Positions 56,903-64,000 of a stretch of DNA of 64,000 bases are shown in pieces; position 1 is the first letter of the stretch, and each line of letters opens with the position of its first letter. Source of the DNA: JAHJQQ01 sp963737555 (lineage in GTDB: Bacteria > Pseudomonadota > Gammaproteobacteria > Thiohalobacterales > Thiohalobacteraceae); the NCBI GenBank assembly GCA_963737555.1, contig CAVTTB010000003.1, positions 108,398-172,397 of the forward strand, written 5' to 3'. The notes beneath the pieces are model-generated. The model saw only the letters and a list, made by a program, of their open reading frames with translations. It was not told where the DNA came from and ran no database searches. Made by a program: the position numbers and the translations under genes.

Positions 56903-57801
56903 ATGACCCAGCATGAAAAAACCACCCTGCTCGGCTTTCCCGACTACGCACCCCAGGCACGCGCGCTCGCGGACGCGCTCGGCGTAGCGTATGCCGAGAT
57001 CGAACTGCACCGTTTTCCCGATGGCGAATCGCGGCTACGTCTGCCAGCCGCAATTACCCGCACGCGTGATTCTGTGCCGCAGTCTCAACGATCCGAATGC
57101 CAAGCTGGTGGAACTGCTGATTGCCGCCGAGACCGCGCGCGAACTCGGCGCGCGCGAGCTGATCCTGGTCGCGCCGTATCTGTGTTATATGCGCCAGGAC
57201 ATGGCCTTCCACCCTGGCGAGGCGATCAGCCAACGCCACGTCGGCCGCTGGCTGGCCGCACACTTCGATGCCGTCATCACAGTCGACCCGCATCTGCACC
57301 GCGTACACGCGCTCGTTGAAGCAGTACCCGCGCAACACGCCCTCGCGCTCAGTGCCGCACCGCTGCTGGGAAAGTATGCCGCGGAGCATTTCGATGATCC
57401 GCTGTTGCTCGGACCTGACGAGGAATCGGCGCCATGGGTCGCCAGCGCCGCGCAGGCCGGCCAGTTGCAGGGTGTCGTCGCGCACAAACAGCGTCGCGAC
57501 GACCGCAGCGTCACCATCACGCTACCGGATATCGATGTACGTGGACGCACGGTGGTGCTCATCGATGACATCGCCAGCACCGGCCGCACCCTGGCACGCA
57601 CCGCCGAGCTGCTGTACAGCGCCGGCGCCGGCGCGGTCCACGCGCTGGTCACACACGCCGTATTCGCCGACGATGCCGAGACACTGCCTACGTGCTGCCG
57701 GCATACTCAGCCTGCACAGCAGCGACAGCATCGCGCATCCGAGCAACGCCGTTGCGCTGGCGGGACTGTTGGCGCAGGCGTGCAAAGAACTCATTGTGTA
57801 G
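56903..57801 (+). CDS. Ribose-phosphate pyrophosphokinase-like protein (two frameshifts)
   Basis: PRPP-synthetase family. N-terminal LLGFPDYAPQARALADALGV and ELHRFPDGESRLRLP; extra bases near 57046 and 57687 break the frame twice. The middle keeps VILCRSLNDPNAKLVELLIA, the metal/ATP loop ITVDPHLHRVH and the PRPP loop VVLIDDIASTGRTLARTAEL; the end, after correction, is LRAAGILSLHSSDSIAHPSN. It is shorter and more divergent than housekeeping PrsA (about 298 codons), so it may be a paralogue working with the adjacent phosphorylase. Both breaks are single insertions and look artefactual. Confidence 0.85.
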
Positions 57802-57968
57802 GCGCGACCTGAAGGTGAGGCGCTTGCGCCGAGTTCGTGTCGCCTGGGTGGAGATATCGTCGGTGAACATCCAGGGGATTGTCACTCGCTGCCACACGCA
57901 AACGGCTGTAACACCTATCGCAAACGCTTCATGTTCTATCTGATAGCGATAAGAGATAACTCAGATCT

Positions 57969-58625
57969 ATGCCCTTCTCACCTCTATACCTGCTGCTCCT
58001 GATCCTGTTGTTCGCCTTCCTGCTGGCGTTCATCCAGGTGGGTCTATTGGCGATCGCGTTCGATAAACTCGGATTGTCGCCGAACTCCGGTTTGCTGCTG
58101 TTGTTCAGCGCACTGTTCGGCAGTCTCATCAACCTGCCGGTAGCCCGCGTGCGTGCCGAGGAACCGCAGACGCCACCGCCGGTCTGGGTCGGACTGCTGC
58201 GCGGTCCGCAATTGCGCTTCGAGGGCAGTACGCTGATCGCCGTCAACGTCGGCGGCTGCATCATCCCGGTATTCTTCTCGCTGTATCTGTTGCGACACAC
58301 GCCGCTGCCGCTGCTGGAAGTCGTCACCGCGGTCGCCGTCGTCGGCGCCGTCAGCTATTACTTCAGTCGCCCTATTCCGCGACTCGGTATCGCGATGCCG
58401 GTGCTCATCGCACCGCTGACCGCCGCGCTCATCGCTGTCGCGATCAATATCGAACACAGCGCACCGCTCGCCTACATCAGCGGCACGCTCGGCGTGCTGA
58501 TCGGCGCCGATCTGTTGCGGCTGAAAGATGTACGTCAACTCGGTGCGCCCGTTGCCTCCATCGGCGGTGCCGGAACCTTCGACGGCATTTTCATGACCGG
58601 CATCGTCGCGGCGTTGCTGACGTGA
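57969..58625 (+). CDS. DUF1614-family integral membrane protein
   Basis: 218 aa with about six hydrophobic segments. Starts LYLLLLILLFAFLLAFIQVG; the second membrane segment is followed by FSALFGSLINLPVARV, and a conserved loop reads TLIAVNVGGCIIPVFFSLYL. The C-terminus IGGAGTFDGIFMTGIVAALL is typical of DUF1614. Function unknown. Confidence 0.88.
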   Translation: MPFSPLYLLLLILLFAFLLAFIQVGLLAIAFDKLGLSPNSGLLLLFSALFGSLINLPVARVRAEEPQTPPPVWVGLLRGPQLRFEGSTLIAVNVGGCIIPVFFSLYLLRHTPLPLLEVVTAVAVVGAVSYYFSRPIPRLGIAMPVLIAPLTAALIAVAINIEHSAPLAYISGTLGVLIGADLLRLKDVRQLGAPVASIGGAGTFDGIFMTGIVAALLT

Positions 58626-58653
58626 TTCCAACTCCAGGCCCCACGGAATTAAT

Positions 58654-59506
58654 ATGACCACCCGCCCCAAGTCCATCCTCATCACCGGTTGTTCCAGCGG
58701 CATCGGCTATCACGTCGCGCACGCGCTCAAGGCGCGCGGCTATCGCGTGTTCGCCACCGCGCGCAAAGCCGATGACGTCGCGCGCCTGCATGCCGAAGGT
58801 CTCGAAAGTCTGCAGCTGGATCTGACGGATTCCGCGTCGATCCAGAACGCGGTGGCGGACATCCTCGCCAGTACCGGCGGCACGCTCGATGCGCTGTTCA
58901 ACAACGGCGGTTATGGCCAACCGGGCGCGGTGGAGGATTTATCGCGCGACATGCTGCGCGCGCAATTCGAAACCAATGTGTTCGGCACTCATCGAACTCA
59001 CCAATGCCGTGATCCCGGTGATGCGTCGCCAGGGTTATGGGCGCATCGTGCAGAACAGTTCCGTGCTCGGCTTTGCCGCGCTGCCGTTTCGCGGCGCCTA
59101 CACCGCCAGCAAATATGCCCTGGAAGGTTTTTACGACACGCTCAGACTGGAACTCGCCGGCACCGGCATACACGTGTCGCTGATCGAACCCGGCCCGATC
59201 GAGAGCCGCTTCCGCGCCAATGCCCACGCCATATTTAAACGCACCATCGACGTGGAACGCAGCGCCTTCCGCGAGACCTATCGCGCCATGGAACGCCGCC
59301 TCACCAAAGTCGGCCCGGCCGTGCCGTTCACACTGGGTCCCGAAGCCGTGTTGGAGAAACTGCTCCACGCACTGGAAAGCCCGCGCGCACAGCCGCGCTA
59401 TTACGTCACCTTTCCCACGTATCTGTTCGGCAGTTTGAAACGGCTGCTCTCGACGCGCGGCCTGGACTGGGTATTGCGACGGGTCTCACGCAGCGAGAAC
59501 CGCTGA
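58654..59506 (+). CDS. Short-chain dehydrogenase/reductase (one frameshift)
   Basis: Classical SDR of about 284 aa. The NAD(P) loop TGCSSGIGYHVAHAL is at the N-terminus, NNGGYGQPG at mid-domain. An extra A at 58987 (ttcggc-a-ctcatc) breaks the frame between FETNVFG and LIELTNAVIPVMRRQGYGRI; the catalytic Ser in QNSSVLGF and Tyr/Lys in YTASKYALEGFYD follow. Substrate unknown. Starts 28 bp after the DUF1614 gene. Confidence 0.88.
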
Positions 59507-59749
59507 GCGTTCCTATTAATAGCCTATAATACATGACACCTGTCAGTAGCCGGCGATGGCGAAGGTTGCCGAAAGCGGTTTCGCGGTGAACGCCCAAAGG
59601 GTGGTCAGTAGGGCGAGCGCAGCGAGTAATCCGTGTACATAATCCAGCGCGGCATTGGATTCCGGCCTTAACGCGCGTGCATGGGCTGACGAGGTAACCT
59701 CCAGACAATTCACCTAACCCGTCATCGATCAAGCAAGCACGTGCCAATG

Positions 59750-60125
59750 CTATCGGCGGGTTACAGATTGCTTCGTCGCCGCCTCGTTCTCTAGCAAACG
59801 ACCGACTCTATAAGAATCAACAATTCCGATCAGCCAGGTAATGATCAAAACAGCCGTAGCGATATTGATGAGTTGAGCTTCAGCACCCATGGGTTGCTGT
59901 GAGACCAAATCAGCAATGACCGTGACATCCGGCTGAACCTCACCCCGCTCGATCATATCGACTATTTGTAGCGCCTGTTCAACCGCGCCAGAAACGAACA
60001 CATAAAGCGCTGCCAATGCAGCACCGGCTAATACGACACCAAAGATATACCTCTTCAAGATAAAGATGCCCGGAGCCCGGGAAAACAAACGCTGATAACA
60101 GCACCGCCTTCGTAGATCTTTTCAT
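59750..60125 (-). CDS. Small inner-membrane protein, about 124 aa (one frameshift)
   Basis: The ATG at 60125 with ggtga 7 bases upstream gives MKRSTKAVLLSAFVFPGSGH, then LYL. After removing one extra base near 60056 the frame continues KRYIFGVVLAGAALAALYVF. A second membrane span lies near the end (IATAVLIITWLIGIVDSYRV). The FPGxGHxYLxRY motif is common to a family of small membrane proteins without assigned function. Without the correction only a TTG-started fragment is seen. Confidence 0.68.
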
Positions 60126-60195
60126 TTATGTATCACCGTTAAAATACTATAGGCAGCCAGGCATCATAACGACGCGGCAAGGCGGGACTGCTCGA

Positions 60196-60681
60196 TTATT
60201 TCTTCGCGCTCACGATTGGCACTGCATCCAATGGCGATTCAAAGGCAATAAACAGAACACAAGCGTCATCACTTGCGCAGAAGCCGTGGTGTGGTCGTTT
60301 CGCCGGGCCGTAGGCATACGTCCCCGGCCTGAGAATCGCTGTCTTCTGTCCGTCATAGGTGACGTGAAGTTCACCTGCAACCAGCACCATGCGTTCCGCT
60401 GAGGTGTGCCAATGGAGCGGGATGGTCGACTTGCCCGGCACCTTGAAGAAAACGTCGAGGTTGTCTTTCGCCGGGTCGCCATGCAGGACCGCGAGCGCAC
60501 AGCCTGCGGGTAAGAACGGCGGACAGGGGCCCCATTTAAGCCCCGCGTCATCGGCGGTCTGCGTCAGCGCTTGCTCGGGAACAGGCGCTTGCGCGAATGC
60601 GAAGGCGCCGACCAGACTCAACAAAAACAAAATTCCCAACTGCAATGAACGGCCGATAACGGATAGATTCCACATGGTCAT
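60196..60681 (-). CDS. Secreted cupin-domain protein
   Basis: 161 aa. Signal peptide LQLGILFLLSLVGAFAFAQA, then a single cupin barrel with metal ligands in IPLHWHTSAERMVLVAGELH, then YAYGPAKRPHHGFCASDDAC. Two other cysteines lie in GPCPPFLPAGC. gggaga precedes the two possible ATGs (60681, 60675). Enzymatic role, if any, unknown. Confidence 0.85.
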   Translation of the reverse strand: MTMWNLSVIGRSLQLGILFLLSLVGAFAFAQAPVPEQALTQTADDAGLKWGPCPPFLPAGCALAVLHGDPAKDNLDVFFKVPGKSTIPLHWHTSAERMVLVAGELHVTYDGQKTAILRPGTYAYGPAKRPHHGFCASDDACVLFIAFESPLDAVPIVSAKK

Positions 60682-60879
60682 TTCTCCCTTTGATTGACAG
60701 TGCCGAGTGGCTTGATTGCCGCCCAACGGTCTGGATATGCGGCACCGGCCGCGTAAGTGAGCCGCCAACCACCAGAAGCCCTCCTCGCGACCAGCGTCAG
60801 GTGCAGTGCCTGATTGAGCGAGCGCTCTAACCGTCACAACCTTCGTCGAGCTAACAACCCTGAAGCCGACACCTTATCT

Positions 60880-61032
60880 CTACTTAAAAATAAAGTAGTA
60901 GATAATATAAAACCAGCTCAGGAAGCCGTGCACGATAGCCCACAGTATAGAGTGGTTTGCACCCCATGAAAGGGCTACCGCAATGACTACACCCAAACCA
61001 AAGCCAGCCCCGCCGCCGCTATATTTATTCAT
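60880..61032 (-). CDS. Small membrane protein, 50 aa
   Basis: Starts MNKYSGGGAGFGLGVVIAVA and ends SWFYIIYYFIFK; two hydrophobic stretches separated by SWGANHSILWAIVHG. A perfect ggagg 7 bases before the ATG supports translation. I recognise the pattern (GGxGFGxxxAxxLSWxxNHSIxWAxxHG) as a widespread small hypothetical protein without function. It lies at the inner edge of the cassette-like region and is too short for usual gene-finder cut-offs. Confidence 0.72.
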   Translation of the reverse strand: MNKYSGGGAGFGLGVVIAVALSWGANHSILWAIVHGFLSWFYIIYYFIFK

Positions 61033-61099
61033 AGGTAAACCTCCGGTTGAGTGTTCATTTTGAACATGGAATTGACCATTTCTTAGCCGATACCTAACA

Positions 61100-61228
61100 T
61101 CAGTGTTCGACGGCCACAGTAAACGATCCTCTGGAACGAAGGGATACGCGCTTTTTCGCAGTCACGTTGAGCGCAATGGCCAACGCCGCCAGAACATATG
61201 TGAGGCAGATTGATATAGGTATGAGCAT
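61100..61228 (-). CDS. Possible small cassette ORF, 42 aa
   Basis: Starts MLIPISICLTYVLAALAIAL, one membrane span, then a basic tail. The ATG is only 7 bases after the attC-like GTTAGAGC box, the usual spacing of a cassette gene. No Shine-Dalgarno and no recognised family, so support is positional. Confidence 0.35.
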   Translation of the reverse strand: MLIPISICLTYVLAALAIALNVTAKKRVSLRSRGSFTVAVEH

Positions 61229-61323
61229 ACTTGCGCTCTAACGTTGGGGTGAGCCGCGCGCGATAGCGTGTCTACTTAAGGGGAGCAACTCCAGTCTGAA
61301 CTAGCACCACTTTCGTGGACACT

Positions 61324-62178
61324 TTACGCGCATAGCTTTTCATAATTCTCCGGCGAATGGTAGCCGATCCCTGAGTGAAGACGCTCGCGGTTGTAGAACT
61401 CGATGTATTCAACGATCTGTGCCACCGCATCAATATCATTATCGAACAGCCGCCGATGTACGAGTTCTGCTTTCAGGGTGTGGAAGAATGATTCCACGGT
61501 GGCATTGTCGAGCGGATTACCTTTTCGACTCATGCTGCGCGTCATGCCCGCTTGCTCGACCAGATCACGGTATTCATGTGCCGCATATTCAATGCCCTGA
61601 TCGGAGTGAAAAATACAACCTTCGGCTGTCACTTCGCGTGACAAGGCCATGCGTAATGCGCTCTTCGTCAGGTCAGCACTCCGCCTGCGACTGAACGACC
61701 AACCCACCACCTTGCGACTGTAGAGATCCAGCACCACGGCATGATAGAGCCAGCCAGACCGCGTCTTAATATAGGTAAAGTCACCGGCCCAATGCGTGCC
61801 CGTATCAGTGGGCGCTTCAGCATGTTTCAGCTGGTTACCGGCGCAGGTGTAAAACTCATGTTGGCCGGGACGCCAGGCATATAATCCCGTTGTAGACGCC
61901 TTAATACCAAGCTCACGCATCAGCCGATTGATTCGCCGACGACTGCAAGAATAGCCTTTTTTGATCAGCGCCTGGTGCACGCGGGCGGCGCCGTAACAGC
62001 GACGAAATCCCTGGTGTAGCTCTTTGATCAGGAACTTCAGTTGCTCATCATACTGACGGTGAGAACTCATCGGACGTGAGAGCCATGCATAAAATCCGCT
62101 GGTCGAAACATCCAGCAGCTCACACAAACGATAGATTTTGCAATGACCCCGGTTCTTCTCGATGAACGCATACTTCAC
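61324..62178 (-). CDS. IS3-family transposase OrfB (DDE catalytic domain)
   Basis: 284 aa. HTH_21 region (RRCYGAARVHQALIKKGYSC), then the rve integrase core with catalytic residues in HWAGDFTYIK (D), CIFHSDQGIEYAAHEY (D) and DNATVESFFHTLKAELVHRR (E). It starts with GTG overlapping the orfA stop (GTGA) and is in the -1 frame relative to orfA, so it is probably made as an OrfAB fusion by frameshifting. Confidence 0.95.
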   Translation of the reverse strand: MKYAFIEKNRGHCKIYRLCELLDVSTSGFYAWLSRPMSSHRQYDEQLKFLIKELHQGFRRCYGAARVHQALIKKGYSCSRRRINRLMRELGIKASTTGLYAWRPGQHEFYTCAGNQLKHAEAPTDTGTHWAGDFTYIKTRSGWLYHAVVLDLYSRKVVGWSFSRRRSADLTKSALRMALSREVTAEGCIFHSDQGIEYAAHEYRDLVEQAGMTRSMSRKGNPLDNATVESFFHTLKAELVHRRLFDNDIDAVAQIVEYIEFYNRERLHSGIGYHSPENYEKLCA

Positions 62179-62546
62179 CGTTTTGTCTTCTCGAAGAACC
62201 GCCGCGCTTTTTTTAACAGATCAAGCTCCTCTGTGCGAAGCAGTAGCGCCTTCTCCAGTTCCTTGATGCGTTTATTGGCCTGGATTAGTTCGTCGTCTTT
62301 GCTCTTGGCAGGATCTGCTCGCACCTTCAGTCGCTTGGGCGAAGGCTTGACTGGTTTCATATGTTTATTCTCTCGTAACTCGCCGTTCTTATACTCCATC
62401 CGCCAACGATAAAGCATGACCACGTGAATCCCGAGTGACTCTGCAATATCCTTGGCCGTAACGTTTGGGTGATTCGTCAATCTAACGGCTTGTTGCTTGT
62501 ACGCCAGAGTGTATCTGTCGTACTGACGCTTCTTGGTTTGGCCCAT
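62175..62546 (-). CDS. IS3-family transposase OrfA (HTH and leucine zipper)
   Basis: 123 aa. Helix-turn-helix (YTLAYKQQAVRLTNHPNVTA, then KDIAESLGIHVVMLYRW) and a C-terminal coiled coil (DDELIQANKRIKELEKALLL). A run of seven A on the sense strand (plus 62208-62214) in DLLKKARRF is a likely -1 slippage site for OrfAB production. Confidence 0.93.
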   Translation of the reverse strand: MGQTKKRQYDRYTLAYKQQAVRLTNHPNVTAKDIAESLGIHVVMLYRWRMEYKNGELRENKHMKPVKPSPKRLKVRADPAKSKDDELIQANKRIKELEKALLLRTEELDLLKKARRFFEKTKR

Positions 62547-62705
62547 CTCTGCACCTTTTTAGTAAAACAGTGAATGACTGTCTACTAAAGTGGTGCTAGT
62601 TCAGCTCGCGCCGCTTTCTGCTGGCACTCTCTCCAACGCAATGTTAGAGCGCCGGCGCAAAATAAGAGCCCCGATCAGCGGCTGCAAACAAAGGCGCGAA
62701 CATCT

Positions 62706-63017
62706 CTAACCCCCAAAACTGCCCGTGGTCTTTGAACGCGGCGAATAGAGAGCCGCCGTGTTAGACCACGAGTGATAGACCGGCAAACCGATGGCGAATA
62801 GATACCGCGACGGGAAAGACAAGCGGTTACAAAGAAGACTACGATCAAGGGCAACCTTAAGTCGTCCTTGCGCAAACCGCTGATACGGCCCAGATGAAAG
62901 AGAAGTGAAAGAGCAGCCATCGAGCCAAGGCGAAGCGACGGGCCCGAACAAAGGCCCGAGGCCGATGACCGCAGCCACGTAGAGAAGACAAAGCGCGATA
63001 GGGGTGAGGGTTTTCAT
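62706..63017 (-). CDS. Small membrane protein in a cassette-like unit (probable compensating frameshifts)
   Basis: Starts MKTLTPIALCLLYVAAVIGL, a signal/membrane segment, immediately after an attC-like site. The frame is open to 62706 but the middle (about residues 40-68) is unlike a membrane protein, whereas another frame there reads ISGLRKDDLRLPLIVVFFVT, then ACLS. The first frame resumes as SRYLFAIGLPVYHSWSNTAA. A gain near 62900 and a loss near 62810 would make one coherent four-helix protein. Function unknown. Confidence 0.55.
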   Translation of the reverse strand: MKTLTPIALCLLYVAAVIGLGPLFGPVASPWLDGCSFTSLSSGPYQRFAQGRLKVALDRSLLCNRLSFPSRYLFAIGLPVYHSWSNTAALYSPRSKTTGSFGG

Positions 63018-63109
63018 GCGCTCTACGTTTACGTTGAGGGGCCGCGAAATCGCTGCGCAGCGAAGCGGAGCGGCGCTGGCAAGTGGTCCCCTCGAACGTA
63101 TGGTTGGGC
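63018..63109 (-). other. attC-like site
   Basis: On the minus strand: GCCCAAC (fits RYYYAAC), arm GTTCGAGGGG, a GC-rich centre, arm CCCCTCAAC and end box GTAGAGC. The arms pair with one unpaired C (GTT-C-GAGGGG against GTTGAGGGG), the extrahelical base typical of attC. The end box lacks one T compared with GTTAGAGC at other sites. The next gene starts at once after it. Confidence 0.65.
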
Positions 63110-63120
63110 GTCATGGCACG

Positions 63121-63755
63121 CTAGGGGCTTGGTCGAGACGCTGGAGAAGCGGACGGTGGCGAAACGCCGGCCTTGAGAGACCACTTGAAGCCAGGCCTCG
63201 GCGTCAGGCCTTCTCCGCAATACCTCCTGCAGCATGGCTTGCGCGCGGTCCGACTGATTGCGCGCAGAGAAAAGGATCGCAAGGACCTGTAGCGAGTCCA
63301 TGGTATTGCTTTCCTCCAGTATCTGGATGAGGCCGTCTTCCATTCGCGTTCTCTGAGCCACGGCAAGGCGTAGTCCTCGACTGCTTTGTGAAAACGCATT
63401 GCCTCTTCGTGATTGTCGGATCCAACGCGGATATTCCAAAAGTCCTGCCGTCGGTCGGGCATGATCCAACCCAGGACAGTCAGTATGCCGCTCTCGTAAC
63501 CTTTGGCGCTCGCCACATCCACAGTAAGTCCATGTAGCCGTTGCGCCAAGCTCGGAATCACGACCGCCAGGGTGACTGTGAATTGGCCCGCCCCCTCGCG
63601 GTTCCAGGTGCTTGCCTCGACGCTGAAGATCTCGACTCTATCCTCGAGCACACGCGCTTGTACGTACGCGTCTCTCGCCGAAAACCCTCGCGTTTGAGAA
63701 GAGGGTCGAGATTCTCTCGGAGGAAAGCGTCGATATGGGAAGAAATATCGCTCAT
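63121..63755 (-). CDS. DUF4304-like protein in a cassette-like unit (two frameshifts)
   Basis: The start at 63755 gives MSDISSHIDAFLRENLDPLL then KREGFRRETRTYKR; the frame shifts near 63650 to VLEDRVEIFSVEASTWNREG, TVTLAVVIPSLAQRL and DYALPWLRE, and shifts again near 63345. The layout (N-terminal helix, beta-rich centre with 'FWNIRVGSDN') resembles DUF4304 proteins, common in mobile cassettes. The ATG is 14 bases after a strong attC-like box and the gene ends just before the next one. Confidence 0.6.
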
Positions 63756-63768
63756 ATGTTACGGTGAC

Positions 63769-63846
63769 GCCTAACGTGCAGCTAAGGGGCGCGCCGAAGG
63801 CGCGTCCCAGCGACCGGAGGGAGCGAACTTGAGCGTAGGGTTAGAA
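63769..63846 (-). other. attC-like site with canonical GTTAGGC end
   Basis: On the minus strand the site begins TTCTAACCCTACGCTCAAG, has an imperfect GC hairpin centre (ggcgcgccgaaggcgcg on the plus strand) and ends CTTAGCTGCACGTTAGGC. GTTAGGC fits GTTRRRY exactly, and GCTCAAG and CTTAGC are the inner arms. 78 bp, within the usual size range. Confidence 0.65.
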
Positions 63847-63879
63847 GGCACATGGCTAGCAATGCGCCCTGGAATGCTA

Positions 63880-64000
63880 CTAAGTTTTTGCATTTTGTTC
63901 ACTGATAGATGAGACGACACGCTGACTACAACGCACGCATTTACCCTCAACAAATAATTGTCCGTCCTCTGCATATTCGACCGAATCCAGAAGCTGAAGT
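63880..64000 (-). CDS. C-terminal end of a gene cut by the window edge
   Basis: The frame entering from the right reads LQLLDSVEYAEDGQLFVEGK, then CVRCSQRVVSSISEQNAKT and stops at 63880. CVRC may be half of a zinc site. It is followed after about 33 bases by an attC-like site, as expected for a cassette gene. Family not recognised. Confidence 0.5.
   Translation of the reverse strand, partial: LQLLDSVEYAEDGQLFVEGKCVRCSQRVVSSISEQNAKT

Larger units (their letters stand above)
61297..62603. mobile_element. IS3-family insertion sequence
   Basis: 1307 bp with terminal inverted repeats: left tgaactagcaccactttcgt, right (complement) tgaactagcaccactttagt, 19 of 20 identical. Two overlapping minus-strand genes encode the transposase. 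No clear target-site duplication is visible. A partial end-like sequence (gtgtctacttaag, 61268-61280) lies just outside the left end. Confidence 0.9.
61235..62650 (-). other. attC-like recombination site, split by an IS3-family insertion
   Basis: The outer boxes gctctaac (61235-61242) and gttagagc (62643-62650) are exact complements. The inner arms gttggggtgag (61243-61253) and ctctctccaac (about 62624-62634) pair at 9 of 11 positions. Next to them gccgcgcgcg and cgcgccgc also pair. The two halves would form a normal attC hairpin if the 61297-62603 insertion were removed. Confidence 0.55.

Noticed and set aside
60824..60880. Further attC-like box GTTAGAGC after the 50-aa gene
   Set aside because: No matching opposite box or arms found; possibly a degenerate site.
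62690..62775. Another attC-like site overlapping the end of the small membrane gene (GTCTAAC ... GTTAGAG)
   Set aside because: The outer boxes fit, but the inner arms do not pair, so I do not count it.

Overview
The window reads as a GC-rich gammaproteobacterial chromosome segment from a sulfur-oxidising, probably chemolithotrophic bacterium. The evidence is conserved gammaproteobacterial gene order (bamC-dapA divergent from gcvR-bcp; ruvC-ruvA-ruvB-ybgC-tolQRAB-pal-cpoB-queE-queC; fmdB-aspS-nudB-yebC) together with a thiosulfate-oxidation cluster (soxXYZA-soxB) and a TsuA-type thiosulfate permease. I cannot name the genus.

Layout. 0-13 kb: methionine-sulfoxide repair (msrQ, msrP), purL, an MBL-fold hydrolase, bamC, dapA, a GalT-like HIT protein, gcvR, bcp and a PIN-PhoH ATPase. 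13-26 kb: a LysR regulator, an RND efflux pump with its adaptor, two paralogous chemoreceptors, a secreted protein of unknown function and two FadL-type outer-membrane proteins. 26-34 kb: the sulfur region, with a TusA-like carrier, rhodanese, BepA-like protease, soxXYZA behind a good sigma70-like promoter, soxB, tRNA-Lys and tsuA. 34-50 kb: preQ0 synthesis (queC, queE), the Tol-Pal envelope complex, RuvABC, YebC, a third FadL, NudB, AspRS and FmdB. 50-60 kb: a duplicated Atm1-like ABC exporter, a PilZ protein, an AMP/thymidine phosphorylase paired with a PRPP-synthetase-like protein, a DUF1614 membrane protein, an SDR and small envelope proteins. 60.8-64 kb: an accessory tail that looks like an integron gene-cassette array (small minus-strand genes separated by attC-like sites), with an IS3-family element inserted in one attC-like site. 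No integrase is visible; from the orientation it would lie beyond the right end.

Two things dominate the reading. First, about twenty single-base frameshifts break conserved and often essential genes (aspS, ruvA, ruvC, bamC, phoH, cpoB, prs, fmdB and others). This looks like assembly or base-calling error, not decay, and I give whole-gene spans with the break positions. Second, intergenic space is rich in dispersed palindromic repeats of at least six families. They include two copies of an element with perfect, identical 30-bp inverted ends that bracket ruvCA, and three copies of a nested repeat built on GGCGGTTCA, one of which runs directly into the prs start codon.
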